NCBI GenBank assembly: GCA_016707115.1
Contig: JADJIH010000018.1
Location: 1-64,000 of the forward strand
Direction of reading: 5' to 3'
DNA length: 64,000 nt
From: Ignavibacteriales bacterium
GTDB taxonomy: Bacteria > Bacteroidota > Ignavibacteria > Ignavibacteriales > Ignavibacteriaceae
This document shows positions 38,090 to 46,104 of this stretch, piece by piece (position 1 is the stretch's first letter; the number at the start of each line of letters is the position of its first letter). The translations under genes and the position numbers were made by a program. Under the pieces are notes generated by a model. It did no database searches. It was given only the letters and a program-made list of their open reading frames with translations, and was not told the origin of the DNA.

Positions 38090-39433
38090 TTATCCGAAAA
38101 ACTTACCGATGTAAGATTTTATATCAAATTTTTTCTCAGCGCCATTACGATTCATATATCTAATCTTTCCATAAACTGGTCGCTCAAACCAGGCACGATC
38201 GTGTACTCCGCCAATAGACCAAGCAATACCAGCATAACCATTTGGATCGCGGCCATCAATTTCATATTTATCATTTAAATATATCGCAGTCCTTAAAGCA
38301 TCCTCTGGTGATTTGGTCCACTCAAGAATTTTCTTTGCCCAATACATTCGCATATAACCGTGCATTTTTCCAGTAGTAACCATTTCCATTTGCGCCGCAT
38401 TCCATAAATCCTCGTGAGTTTTTGCATGTTCAAATTGTTCTATAGTGTAAACAAAATCTCTTTCATCTTTACGATGCTCATTTAATGATGTTTTTGCCCA
38501 CTGATGAAAACCTTCAAATGAATCATAGTTTTTATTGAAGTAACAAAAGTTATCTGATAATTCTTTGCGTACAATTAATTCTTCCAGAAAACTTTTTTCA
38601 GATTCTTTATTACCATTAAATTTTTGAGTTTCAAGGGCAACACGCTGTGCAGATATTTGTCCAAAGTGTAAATATGGAGAAAGGTTGGACTGATAATCTC
38701 TTGAAGGATCGTTTCTTAATTCGTAATAATTCTCAAATTTATTTTTAAGAAAATATTTAAAAGATTTTAATGCTGAGGTTTCCCCTGGTTTTAGCCAATC
38801 AACTTCTTTTACATCAAAATTTATCTTTACTGAATTTTGAATTTTAACCCAATCAATTTTATCAGATGCGATTTCCGTCTTTCCCATTTTTTTTAGAGAT
38901 GGAAACTCATCCATAAATTCAATTAGTGCTTTATGGATTTTAGGACGAATTGTATAAGCCGCAAACTCTAGCTTATCTGAAACAGACAAACAAGGAACTA
39001 TATTATGCGCATCAACTTCATAAAATGGAATTGCAATTTCCCTTGCAACATCACGCTTCCAGATTCTTTTTATTTTTAACGGATCAAAATCTGAGACAAG
39101 AACTGAACCATACTTCTGTTTTAAGAATTCAGAAATTTGCACATCTGGTTTTCCCGCTAACAAAAAGAAAGGAATGTTGTACTTAGCCAATTCGGAGTCA
39201 ATTTCCTGCAATCCTTTTAGCATAAATCCATATTGGCGAATTGTAGCTTCAAGAAAATCAGGAACAATGTTAAATAATACTATGAGTGGTTTTTTCTTTT
39301 CAAGTGCAATTTGCTGAGAAAACAACAAAGCCCAATTATCGTGCACACGTTGGTCACGACTCATCCAATAAATTATTGGGCCATTTGTTTCATTTCCTTT
39401 TTGAAGTAAGCGAACCCTTTTTTCGTTAATCAT
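38090..39433 (-). CDS. Class II deoxyribodipyrimidine photolyase
   Basis: A light-driven repair enzyme for cyclobutane pyrimidine dimers. The N-terminal alpha/beta domain begins IIYWMSRDQRVHDNWALLFSQ. The class II FAD-binding region includes YQSNLSPYLHFGQISAQRVA, FLEELIVRKELSDNFCYFN, MVTTGKMHGYMRMYWAKKILEW and DPNGYAGIAWSIGGVHDRAW. Its 447 residues are typical. It lies 3 bases from the exonuclease III stop, and xth is upstream on the same strand, so the two repair genes form a unit. Confidence 0.95.
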   Translation of the reverse strand: MINEKRVRLLQKGNETNGPIIYWMSRDQRVHDNWALLFSQQIALEKKKPLIVLFNIVPDFLEATIRQYGFMLKGLQEIDSELAKYNIPFFLLAGKPDVQISEFLKQKYGSVLVSDFDPLKIKRIWKRDVAREIAIPFYEVDAHNIVPCLSVSDKLEFAAYTIRPKIHKALIEFMDEFPSLKKMGKTEIASDKIDWVKIQNSVKINFDVKEVDWLKPGETSALKSFKYFLKNKFENYYELRNDPSRDYQSNLSPYLHFGQISAQRVALETQKFNGNKESEKSFLEELIVRKELSDNFCYFNKNYDSFEGFHQWAKTSLNEHRKDERDFVYTIEQFEHAKTHEDLWNAAQMEMVTTGKMHGYMRMYWAKKILEWTKSPEDALRTAIYLNDKYEIDGRDPNGYAGIAWSIGGVHDRAWFERPVYGKIRYMNRNGAEKKFDIKSYIGKFFG

Positions 39434-39436
39434 TGA

Positions 39437-40214
39437 TTATACTGTAATATCAATCCCAACAGGACAATGATCTGAGCCCATAACATCGGGCATAATAAAA
39501 GCATCTTTAACATTCATTTTAAAATTATCGGATACAAAAAAGTAATCGATTCTCCAGCCAACATTTCTATCTCTTGCACGTGTTACCTGGTCCCACCAGG
39601 AATAATTTTCAGGTTCATCATTAAACAATCTAAAAGTATCATGATATTTGTTTGAGAAAAACTTATCCAGCCACTCTCTTTCAATTGGAAGAAATCCTGA
39701 AACTTTAGAATTTTCTTTTGGTCTTGCTAAATCAATTTCCTTGTGCGCAGTATTAACATCTCCGCAGATTACAAGTTTCTTTCCTTTTTTAACTAACTTA
39801 TTTGAGTAATCAAGAAAGGCATCATAAAAATCCATTTTGTATTGCAAACGTTCTTCATTCTTCTTTCCATTTGGATAATAAATATTTATTAAAACAAATT
39901 CCTTGTATTCAGCAACAACTATTCTTCCTTCATCATCAAACTTTGGAATTCCAAAACCGTGCTCAACTTTTATCGGTTCTTGTTTTGTATAGATTGCAAC
40001 TCCGCTGTAACCTTTTTTAACCGTTGAAGAAGAAAAATAAGATTTGTATCCATTGATATTTAACAGCTCTTCAGACAATTGTTCTGGCGCGGCTTTTGTT
40101 TCCTGCAGGCAAAGTATATCAGGATCTTCAGTTAACAGCCAATCAACAAACCCTTTTTTTTGCACGGCGCCGAATTCCATTAACGTTCCAGGAAAGTATT
40201 CTCATTTTCTTCAT
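39437..40214 (-). CDS. xth: Exodeoxyribonuclease III (frameshift near 5' end)
   Basis: A base-excision-repair AP endonuclease/exonuclease. The long frame begins at 40180 as MEFGAVQKKGFVDWL, but the conserved N-terminus MRILSWNVNGIRRRAKKG is found in the neighbouring frame from an ATG at 40205 (another at 40214). One extra base in the poly-A run (8 A on the minus strand, + strand 40154-40161) separates them. Other motifs are ILCLQETKAAP (metal Glu), VICGDVNTAHKEIDL (active-site Asp-Asn) and GSDHCPVGIDI (catalytic Asp-His). About 257 residues when corrected. It is followed by the photolyase gene. Confidence 0.92.
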
Positions 40215-40236
40215 AAAAAATTTGCCTCAATTTCTA

Positions 40237-41115
40237 TTAAAAAATAAAATGAATTACAAATCCCCAGCTGATAGCACTAATCAAAGTTAAAAAAAGAATT
40301 TTAAAAGATGTTTTAATTTCTCCATCTTTAAATAAAACGATTGGGCCAAACCCGGCACCAGAACTTAGCCCCGCAATTGTAGCTCCAAGTGATAATCCCG
40401 TATGAAGGAAAGCTTGGGCAATTGCAATAGAGGCCGCACAATTAGGTATCAATCCAAACAAGGCGGTTATAAATATTTCTAAAATAGGATGTACATTTAT
40501 AGATTCAATTATCTCTTCTGAATGTGAGAGAGTGAATAACGAAGCAATTAAAACAGTTATTACAAAAACCCAAAAATAAATTCTAAATGTTCTTTTTAAA
40601 CTATGGATTGTAATTTCCATATATCGTGTTTTGTGAAGCTCAACATCAATTTCCACTGCGTGAGAAGATTTAACTTCCGGAGTTTTTCCTGTATAGAATT
40701 TTTTAGAAATCAGAAAATCTATTAGATATCCGGAGATTACACCAATTAGTAATTTTAATCCAAGAATGTAAAAAATAAACCCAAACTGTTCACGATTTGC
40801 AATTAACACGGGCAATGCTTCATCAGATGTCGCAAGATAAGTTGCAATCAATGTTCCGATTGAAACTCTTCGCGTTAAAAAAAGTGAAGTTACAAAAACA
40901 GACATTCCGCATTCAGGAATTAATCCAAGAATGGTTCCGGCTAATGGACCCATTGGACCAGAAATTTTTAAGAACGAAATTAAATCAAGCTGCTTTGTAT
41001 GTGAGAAATATTCCAACGCAAAGTAAAGTGTAAACAGAATAGGGATCATTAAATAAGTATCGCCGAACGAACCTAAAATAATTTCCCAGATATTTGTATA
41101 CGAATGCGCGTGCAT
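40237..41115 (-). CDS. ArsP_2/putative manganese transporter-type permease
   Basis: An integral membrane protein of about 292 residues with around eight helices, in two similar halves (GTILGLIPECGMSVFVTSLF and TALFGLIPNCAASIAIAQAF, each with a GLIPxC motif), followed by GLSSGAGFGPIVLFKDG. This paired Pro-Cys signature is that of the ArsP_2/DUF2899 group, named putative manganese or arsenic efflux transporters. A TTG at 41118 precedes the ATG at 41115. It lies 69 bases after the FeoB permease gene and probably belongs to the same DtxR-controlled operon. Metal specificity is inferred. Confidence 0.75.
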   Translation of the reverse strand: MHAHSYTNIWEIILGSFGDTYLMIPILFTLYFALEYFSHTKQLDLISFLKISGPMGPLAGTILGLIPECGMSVFVTSLFLTRRVSIGTLIATYLATSDEALPVLIANREQFGFIFYILGLKLLIGVISGYLIDFLISKKFYTGKTPEVKSSHAVEIDVELHKTRYMEITIHSLKRTFRIYFWVFVITVLIASLFTLSHSEEIIESINVHPILEIFITALFGLIPNCAASIAIAQAFLHTGLSLGATIAGLSSGAGFGPIVLFKDGEIKTSFKILFLTLISAISWGFVIHFIF

Positions 41116-41187
41116 CAAAACTTATATTGTAAATGAATGTGCAAAGATAGGAAATTCACCTAACAATCAGATAAACAAATTGGTGAC

Positions 41188-42615
41188 CTAGCTAAATATC
41201 AATCGCCAAATCTGAGTGATAAAAAATGTAATTGTAAAACCCATCACAATCGGGAGAAATGTTGAGATGACAGTCCACTTTATGCTTTTTGTTTCCTTGT
41301 AGATTGTATAAATAGTAGTTGAGCATGGATTATGAAGTAAACTGAATATCATCAGATTAATTCCTGTTAATAAAGTCCATCCGCCAGCATGTAAGATTGA
41401 TGCTGTGTCCGTAACTGAATCAAGTTCAAACATAACTCCGCTATCACCACCTATACCAGACAAAGCAAGATTTGCAACTGTTAACATTAGAACTGTCGGA
41501 ATTACAATTTCATTTGCCGGAATTGCTATTATATATGCTAATAAAATTATTCCATTTAATCCAAAAATAAATGCTACTGGATTTGACCAATTTATAAAAT
41601 GATTCGCTACCGAAACTCCATCAATTGTAATGTTTGCAACCAACCAGATAACCATTCCAGCAGGAATTGCAAAAACAATAGCACGCCATAAAACAAAAAT
41701 TGTTCTATCAATTAAAGAAGTATAAAGGGTCTGCAAAATTCTTGGCGGACGATATGGCGGTAATTCTAAACTAAAAGCTGACGCTTCACCTTTTAATAAA
41801 CTTTTTGATAATCCCCAAGAAACGATTAAGCTAAATGCAATTCCTAAAATTGCAATAAAAACTACAGCTCCTGCTGAAGCGATTCCTGCAAGATATGCTG
41901 GTGCTGCGCCGCCAATAAAAATTGTTGCTATAAGAATTTGTGTTGGCCATCTTCCGTTACACAAAGAAAAATTATTTGTAATGATTGCTATTAATCTTTC
42001 ACGCGGAGAATCGATTACTCTTGTGGCAACTACCCCGGCAGCATTACAACCAAATCCCATTGCCATAGTAAGTGCTTGTCTTCCGTGTGCACCAACTTTC
42101 TTATAAAGTGGATCCATATTAAAAGCTACTCGTGGTAAATAGCCAAAATCTTCCAGCAAAGTATATACAGGAAAAAATATTGCCATCGGAGGAAGCATAA
42201 CACTTATTACCCAGGCCATTGCAAGATAAGCTCCATCAACCAGAACTCCGCTTAGCCACCATGGCATGAATGAACTTGCAAAGTTTTTTAATATCGGGTG
42301 TAATGTATCAACAAGTAAGTTTGCAATTAATCCTGATGGAACATTTGCACCTTCAATCGTTAGCCAGAAAACAACCGCAAGTATTAAGAACATTATTGGG
42401 AAGCCGAGATACTTACTAGTGAGAATTTTGTCTAAAGTTCTATCTAAGCTAAACGCAGGTTTTTTATCTGGGTAGATTACAACCTTAGCAGAAATGGATG
42501 TAGCATTTTCATAAATTGATTCCATTAATGTATCGTGGAGATTTTCTCCAACTTCCCAACGCAAATTATTTGCTGTAGCTAAGATTGATTCTCGTTTTAA
42601 ATTATTATTATTCAT
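41188..42615 (-). CDS. feoB: Ferrous iron transporter FeoB, permease part (split gene)
   Basis: The C-terminal, membrane part of FeoB: 475 residues with about 9 helices. It contains MAMGFGCNAAGVVATRVIDSPRER (the Gate motif with Cys), NNFSLCNGRWPTQILIATIF, and YIIAIPANEIVIPTVLML, which is the second gate. In most bacteria this is fused to the G-protein; here the GTPase lies in the preceding gene and ends 92 bases before this start. The N-terminus (RESILATANNLRWEVGENLHDTLMESIYENATSIS) corresponds to the region between the two parts of normal FeoB. The gap holds a repeat. Confidence 0.9.
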   Translation of the reverse strand: MNNNNLKRESILATANNLRWEVGENLHDTLMESIYENATSISAKVVIYPDKKPAFSLDRTLDKILTSKYLGFPIMFLILAVVFWLTIEGANVPSGLIANLLVDTLHPILKNFASSFMPWWLSGVLVDGAYLAMAWVISVMLPPMAIFFPVYTLLEDFGYLPRVAFNMDPLYKKVGAHGRQALTMAMGFGCNAAGVVATRVIDSPRERLIAIITNNFSLCNGRWPTQILIATIFIGGAAPAYLAGIASAGAVVFIAILGIAFSLIVSWGLSKSLLKGEASAFSLELPPYRPPRILQTLYTSLIDRTIFVLWRAIVFAIPAGMVIWLVANITIDGVSVANHFINWSNPVAFIFGLNGIILLAYIIAIPANEIVIPTVLMLTVANLALSGIGGDSGVMFELDSVTDTASILHAGGWTLLTGINLMIFSLLHNPCSTTIYTIYKETKSIKWTVISTFLPIVMGFTITFFITQIWRLIFS

Positions 42616-42626
42616 TCTCTTTTGTT

Positions 42627-42696
42627 TGTCTTTCCAGCATTGAGCCGGAATCCATTTTTATTAACGTTGTAGATTCCTGCATTCGCGGGAATGGCT
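42627..42696. repeat. GATTCC-type intergenic repeat between the two FeoB genes
   Basis: The + strand has GTCTTTCCAGCATTGAGCCG on the left and GTAGATTCCTGCATTCGCGGG with AATGG on the right. On the minus strand it reads CATTCCCGCGAATGCAGG, ending in GAAAGAC. This is the same general kind of element as at 1032 and 5883, but from another subfamily (CATTCCCGCGAATGCAGGAATC). Confidence 0.6.
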
Positions 42697-42707
42697 AGAA
42701 CTTTATT

Positions 42708-43511
42708 TCATCCATCAACTTCACTCGGAATTAAATCCTTCTGTAAGTTTCCTAAATCTCCAGTTCTTATTGCATCAATTATACTTTGATCACCCTCAAG
42801 TAATCGCAATGCTACCCAACGTAAATTTGGTAATCCCGGATATTCTAATTCTATTTCATTACTCAATTTTTCGATAGCAGAGTTCAATTCTGATGAATTA
42901 GTTTTTAATCTATATGGTTTGCAAATATATTTTCCTGTTGCTACATCATGTATCTTGCTCAACAATTCATTTATTCCCTCACCTTGTCTTGCTGAGGTAG
43001 GAATAACTGGAATTCCTAATTCTTTTGATAAAGTTCTATCATCAACCTGAATCCCATTTCTTTTGGCTTCATCCATAAGATTTAAACACAACACTGCACG
43101 ATTTGTAATTTCTAAAATCTGCAAAACAAGATTTAGATTTCTTTCAACTCGTGTTGCATCCACAACAATTACAGTTACATCCGGTTGCCCAAACAAAATA
43201 AAATCTCGCGCAACTTCTTCATCCGTACTTGTAGAAAGAAGTGAATAAGTTCCCGGTAAATCAACAAGCTTAAATTTTTTCTCACTAAACTCAAATCCGC
43301 CTTCAGCGCGAGTAACTGTTTTACCAGGCCAGTTACCTGTGTGTTGTCTTAATCCAGTCAGATAATTAAAAACCGTGCTTTTACCTGTGTTAGGATTTCC
43401 AGCAAGAGCAACAACAAAATCAAAGCTGCTCATATCAATTCCAAGTTTTTTTAAATTACCCATATTGTGTACTGGACAATTTGCACAATTATTTAAGTCA
43501 GCACTTGTCAT
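42708..43511 (-). CDS. feoB: FeoB GTPase domain protein (split gene)
   Basis: The N-terminal G-protein of FeoB as a separate 267-residue protein. It has the G1 loop GNPNTGKSTVFNYLTG, G2 GKTVTRAEGG, G3 LVDLPGTYSL, G4 NLMDEAKRNG and G5 IPTSARQGEG, then a helical GDI-like region. An N-terminal CPVH motif (NCANCPVH) is typical of FeoB-associated Cys motifs. The stop follows SEVDG; its last bases adjoin the repeat. The ATG at 43511 overlaps the stop of the DtxR-FeoA fusion gene by 4 bases, so translation is coupled. Confidence 0.9.
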   Translation of the reverse strand: MTSADLNNCANCPVHNMGNLKKLGIDMSSFDFVVALAGNPNTGKSTVFNYLTGLRQHTGNWPGKTVTRAEGGFEFSEKKFKLVDLPGTYSLLSTSTDEEVARDFILFGQPDVTVIVVDATRVERNLNLVLQILEITNRAVLCLNLMDEAKRNGIQVDDRTLSKELGIPVIPTSARQGEGINELLSKIHDVATGKYICKPYRLKTNSSELNSAIEKLSNEIELEYPGLPNLRWVALRLLEGDQSIIDAIRTGDLGNLQKDLIPSEVDG

Positions 43512-44539
43512 TTTTGATTTTCCTCATCATTCAGAAGATAGATTTTATCTGTCTGTTGTTTACGAAGCGCAACTGTTGTTCCTCGAACTTTATATGCTAC
43601 TGGATCGCCGGTAAAACTTTCAAGCTCTGCTTCTATCTTTGTTCCCGGGACAATTCCTAAATCCATCAATCTTCTTCTTTGCTGCCCACGTAAAACTTTC
43701 GCAATTCCAAGTATAGTTCCATGCTCACCAACTTTAAGTGATGATAAAGCTTTAAATTTTCCTTCTACTTGTTTTTCAAACTTTACAACCCCAACAGTAA
43801 TGTTTTTTGCTATCAATGGAGAAAGAATACACTCTTCCCCATTTGCAACAAACTTAATTCGCTTATCGGAAAGTTCAATCATTCGTACTTGCATTCCAGG
43901 ATACAATCCTTCTGCAAGCAGCTGGCTGTAAATAGCATGTGGTTCGTCTTCTATGTGAATTATATTTGCAAATTCACCATCTTTCATTTCTGTTAAAGGT
44001 TTTCCTTTTTTTATTGGAATATCACCGGAAGCCGATGGAATAGGATCACCATGAGGATCAAAAACAGGATTGCCAATTTGTGCTGCAAGCTGATCTGCCT
44101 GTTCCGGTGTAAGTGTGTGTTCTAATTCTTCTGCTTTCTGATGCCACTCATCTTCTTTCACACTTGTTTCATCAGCAAGATACTTTTCCCACAATCTGTG
44201 AACACGAACAATACGCAGTGCATAAGATCTTCCATCAGCTGTTAAATCAAGTTCATCTTTTTTGGCAGAAACAAGTCCCATTGATTCTAGTCTTGAGATA
44301 ATATCCGTTGCATCATCAGCCGATATTGAAAGATTGCCGGCTATTCCATTCAGCGTACAATTGGTTCCGTTATACTCGCAGTTGTAGAGATACTTCAACG
44401 CATCTTCAATCAATACTTTTTTGTTCGCATATCTGGATTTCTTCCACACAGCTATTATTCCTTTTTCTGGATAAAATAATAGCACAAAAATTAGTGTTAC
44501 AAGAATTCCAATTATTAGAAGCACTAACGGTTCATTCAT
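43508..44539 (-). CDS. Membrane-anchored DtxR-like regulator with two FeoA-type domains
   Basis: A 343-residue protein of unusual layout. One hydrophobic helix (about residues 5-24, LVLLIIGILVTLIFVLLFY) is at the N-terminus. Then comes a DtxR-type winged helix (about 40-104; IAGNLSISADDATDIISRLES) and a metal-binding/dimerisation segment (HRLWEKYLAD, EWHQKAEELEHTL, DPHGDPIP). Two FeoA/SH3-like domains follow, at about 178-250 and 262-336 (GEHGTILGI, RRLMDLGIVPGTKIEAE). The last is typical of FeoA, which binds FeoB. The gene is between the soluble DtxR gene (8 bases upstream) and FeoB-GTPase. I infer a tethered iron sensor that may contact FeoB. Confidence 0.8.
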   Translation of the reverse strand: MNEPLVLLIIGILVTLIFVLLFYPEKGIIAVWKKSRYANKKVLIEDALKYLYNCEYNGTNCTLNGIAGNLSISADDATDIISRLESMGLVSAKKDELDLTADGRSYALRIVRVHRLWEKYLADETSVKEDEWHQKAEELEHTLTPEQADQLAAQIGNPVFDPHGDPIPSASGDIPIKKGKPLTEMKDGEFANIIHIEDEPHAIYSQLLAEGLYPGMQVRMIELSDKRIKFVANGEECILSPLIAKNITVGVVKFEKQVEGKFKALSSLKVGEHGTILGIAKVLRGQQRRRLMDLGIVPGTKIEAELESFTGDPVAYKVRGTTVALRKQQTDKIYLLNDEENQK

Positions 44540-44547
44540 TTCAAACT

Positions 44548-45207
44548 CTATTTAATCTTTTCAACAAAAATATTGGATGCAATTTTATTACTTATGTTTA
44601 CTTCTTTTCTATCAATCATCATTAGAACTGATCCATCATATTCAAGTTTATCTTTTACAATAATTTCTTTCCCTAACGAGATGCCTATTTTTGTGACATA
44701 TGATAAGAGATTTTTTACGTCATCATTTACGCGAATAACTTTTGCTGTATCATTTTCATTTAGCTCTGTTATTGCCACAACCGTTTTACTTTTTTTTATT
44801 TTTCCGTTTTTATCAGGAATCGGATAACCATGCGGATCAACTTCGGGATACTCTAAAAATTCTTCCAAAAGATTTATTATTTCATCTGAGGAAGAGTGTT
44901 CTAATTTTTCCGCTTCATCGTGAACTTTATCCCAGGGCATTCCCAATGTTTGATGAAGAAATACTTCCCATATCCTGTGTCGCCGAAGCATATTTTTAGC
45001 GTACAATTCACCTTCACCTGTAAGCTTAATGCCTTTGTATTTTTGATAATCAACAAAACCATCTCGTGAAAGTTTACGTAACATATCTGTAACGGCCGCA
45101 TTAGAAATCTCAAGCTTGGATGCTAGCAGATTTGGTTTTATTTCTCCAGCCTCGTCAAGATTGCGATAAATTGCTGTCAAATAATCTTCTTGGGAAACAT
45201 TATCCAT
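44548..45207 (-). CDS. DtxR/MntR family metal-dependent transcriptional regulator
   Basis: A soluble 219-residue repressor: winged helix (about residues 1-70; YLTAIYRNLDE, LASKLEISNAAVTDMLRKLSRDGF), dimerisation and metal-binding domain (RRHRIWEVFLHQTLGMPWDKVHDEAEKLEHS, DPHGYPIP), and a C-terminal SH3/FeoA-like domain (about 145-219). The His/Glu residues at the metal site are all present. It is the first gene of the iron operon (five genes to 40237). A dyad 20 bases upstream may be its own operator. Whether it senses Fe or Mn cannot be told. Confidence 0.93.
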   Translation of the reverse strand: MDNVSQEDYLTAIYRNLDEAGEIKPNLLASKLEISNAAVTDMLRKLSRDGFVDYQKYKGIKLTGEGELYAKNMLRRHRIWEVFLHQTLGMPWDKVHDEAEKLEHSSSDEIINLLEEFLEYPEVDPHGYPIPDKNGKIKKSKTVVAITELNENDTAKVIRVNDDVKNLLSYVTKIGISLGKEIIVKDKLEYDGSVLMMIDRKEVNISNKIASNIFVEKIK

Positions 45208-45227
45208 TTAAGTAATTCTAATTATAT

Positions 45228-45245
45228 ATTTAAGTTCGCTTAAAT
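45228..45245. promoter_or_regulatory. Candidate DtxR-type operator (ATTTAAG-N4-CTTAAAT)
   Basis: A perfect 7-base dyad, ATTTAAG TTCG CTTAAAT, lies 20 bases upstream of the DtxR gene start codon. Position and symmetry suggest autoregulation of the metal operon; the link to DtxR is inferred from position. Confidence 0.4.
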
Positions 45246-45304
45246 TTATAAATTGATAAAACAAAAGGCAAAGAGTAAATCCCTGCCAGTTAATCTAAAT
45301 CACA

Positions 45305-45940
45305 CTAATTCTTTTTTAAATATGATTCTAAGGAGTGAAGAGAATCTATATACGCAACATTTTTGTATTTTTTTAATACTTTGTCAGAATTTTCAGCTAA
45401 TGCTTGTCCGCCTACTAATATCTTTTTACCCGGAAAAAATCTCGTTAGATGATCAACCACCTCAAGAAATCTTCCTAGATTCAAGTACAAGCTCCATGAA
45501 AGAGCTATAACTTCTGGATCAATCTGCTTAACAAACTTAATTGTTTCTTTTGTGGGAACAGATGCGCCTAGATAATAAGTTTTCCATCCTGCAAGTTCAA
45601 AAACGTTTGATACCATTTTTGCACCTATATCATGAAACTCCTTATCAATACAAGTAACCACAACTTTTTTGTCTGGATTGGGTTTACCAACTGGAGCAAA
45701 ACGGCTTATAAGTGATTCTATTATTTGAGTGGACATATGCTCTTGTGGAATTGACATCTGATTATGATCCCAAAGCTTTCCGATTCTGTAAAGAGATTTT
45801 TGAAAAAGCTCCACGTAAATATCTTTAAGATCCACGCCATCACTTAACAATGATTGAACGAGACTAGTACATTTGTCTTTGTCTCCATCAACAAGGGCGT
45901 TAAAGAATCCAAGAAATTGAGATTGTTTTATTTCTTTCAT
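45305..45940 (-). CDS. Stand-alone B12-binding sensor-like protein
   Basis: A 211-residue protein with a helical cap domain (about residues 1-85) and a Rossmann-type B12-binding domain (about 90-211). The cap carries W-x9-EH (LWDHNQMSIPQEH; Trp57, Glu67, His68), the pattern of adenosylcobalamin light sensors such as CarH. The lower axial ligand His103 is in EFHDIGAKM, followed by VPTKETIKFVKQ and ILVGGQALAE. There is no DNA-binding domain. A corrinoid methyl-carrier (MtaC-like) is an alternative. It is divergent from the ferredoxin-like gene at 46105 and 97 bases upstream of the DtxR gene; cobO lies about 1.1 kb away. Confidence 0.85.
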   Translation of the reverse strand: MKEIKQSQFLGFFNALVDGDKDKCTSLVQSLLSDGVDLKDIYVELFQKSLYRIGKLWDHNQMSIPQEHMSTQIIESLISRFAPVGKPNPDKKVVVTCIDKEFHDIGAKMVSNVFELAGWKTYYLGASVPTKETIKFVKQIDPEVIALSWSLYLNLGRFLEVVDHLTRFFPGKKILVGGQALAENSDKVLKKYKNVAYIDSLHSLESYLKKN

Positions 45941-46064
45941 AACTAAAAAACATTCATAGAATTTGAGTTTAAACTAATAATTCATTTTTGTAGAAAAAAG
46001 TTCCGTTTAGAGAAAATAATTTACTTAACAAGTCTTGCCATTTAGCAAATTATAAGATAATTTT

Positions 46065-46086
46065 AATCAGATATTTTTATCTGATT
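46065..46086. promoter_or_regulatory. Perfect dyad AATCAGATA-TTTT-TATCTGATT
   Basis: Nine-base perfect arms (46065-46073 and 46078-46086) with a TTTT loop lie 18 bases before the ATG of the ferredoxin-like gene, in the region shared with the divergent B12-binding gene. This is a likely operator or transcript hairpin; the regulator is unknown. Confidence 0.45.
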
Positions 46087-46104
46087 ATATTATTTAAGAA
46101 AATT

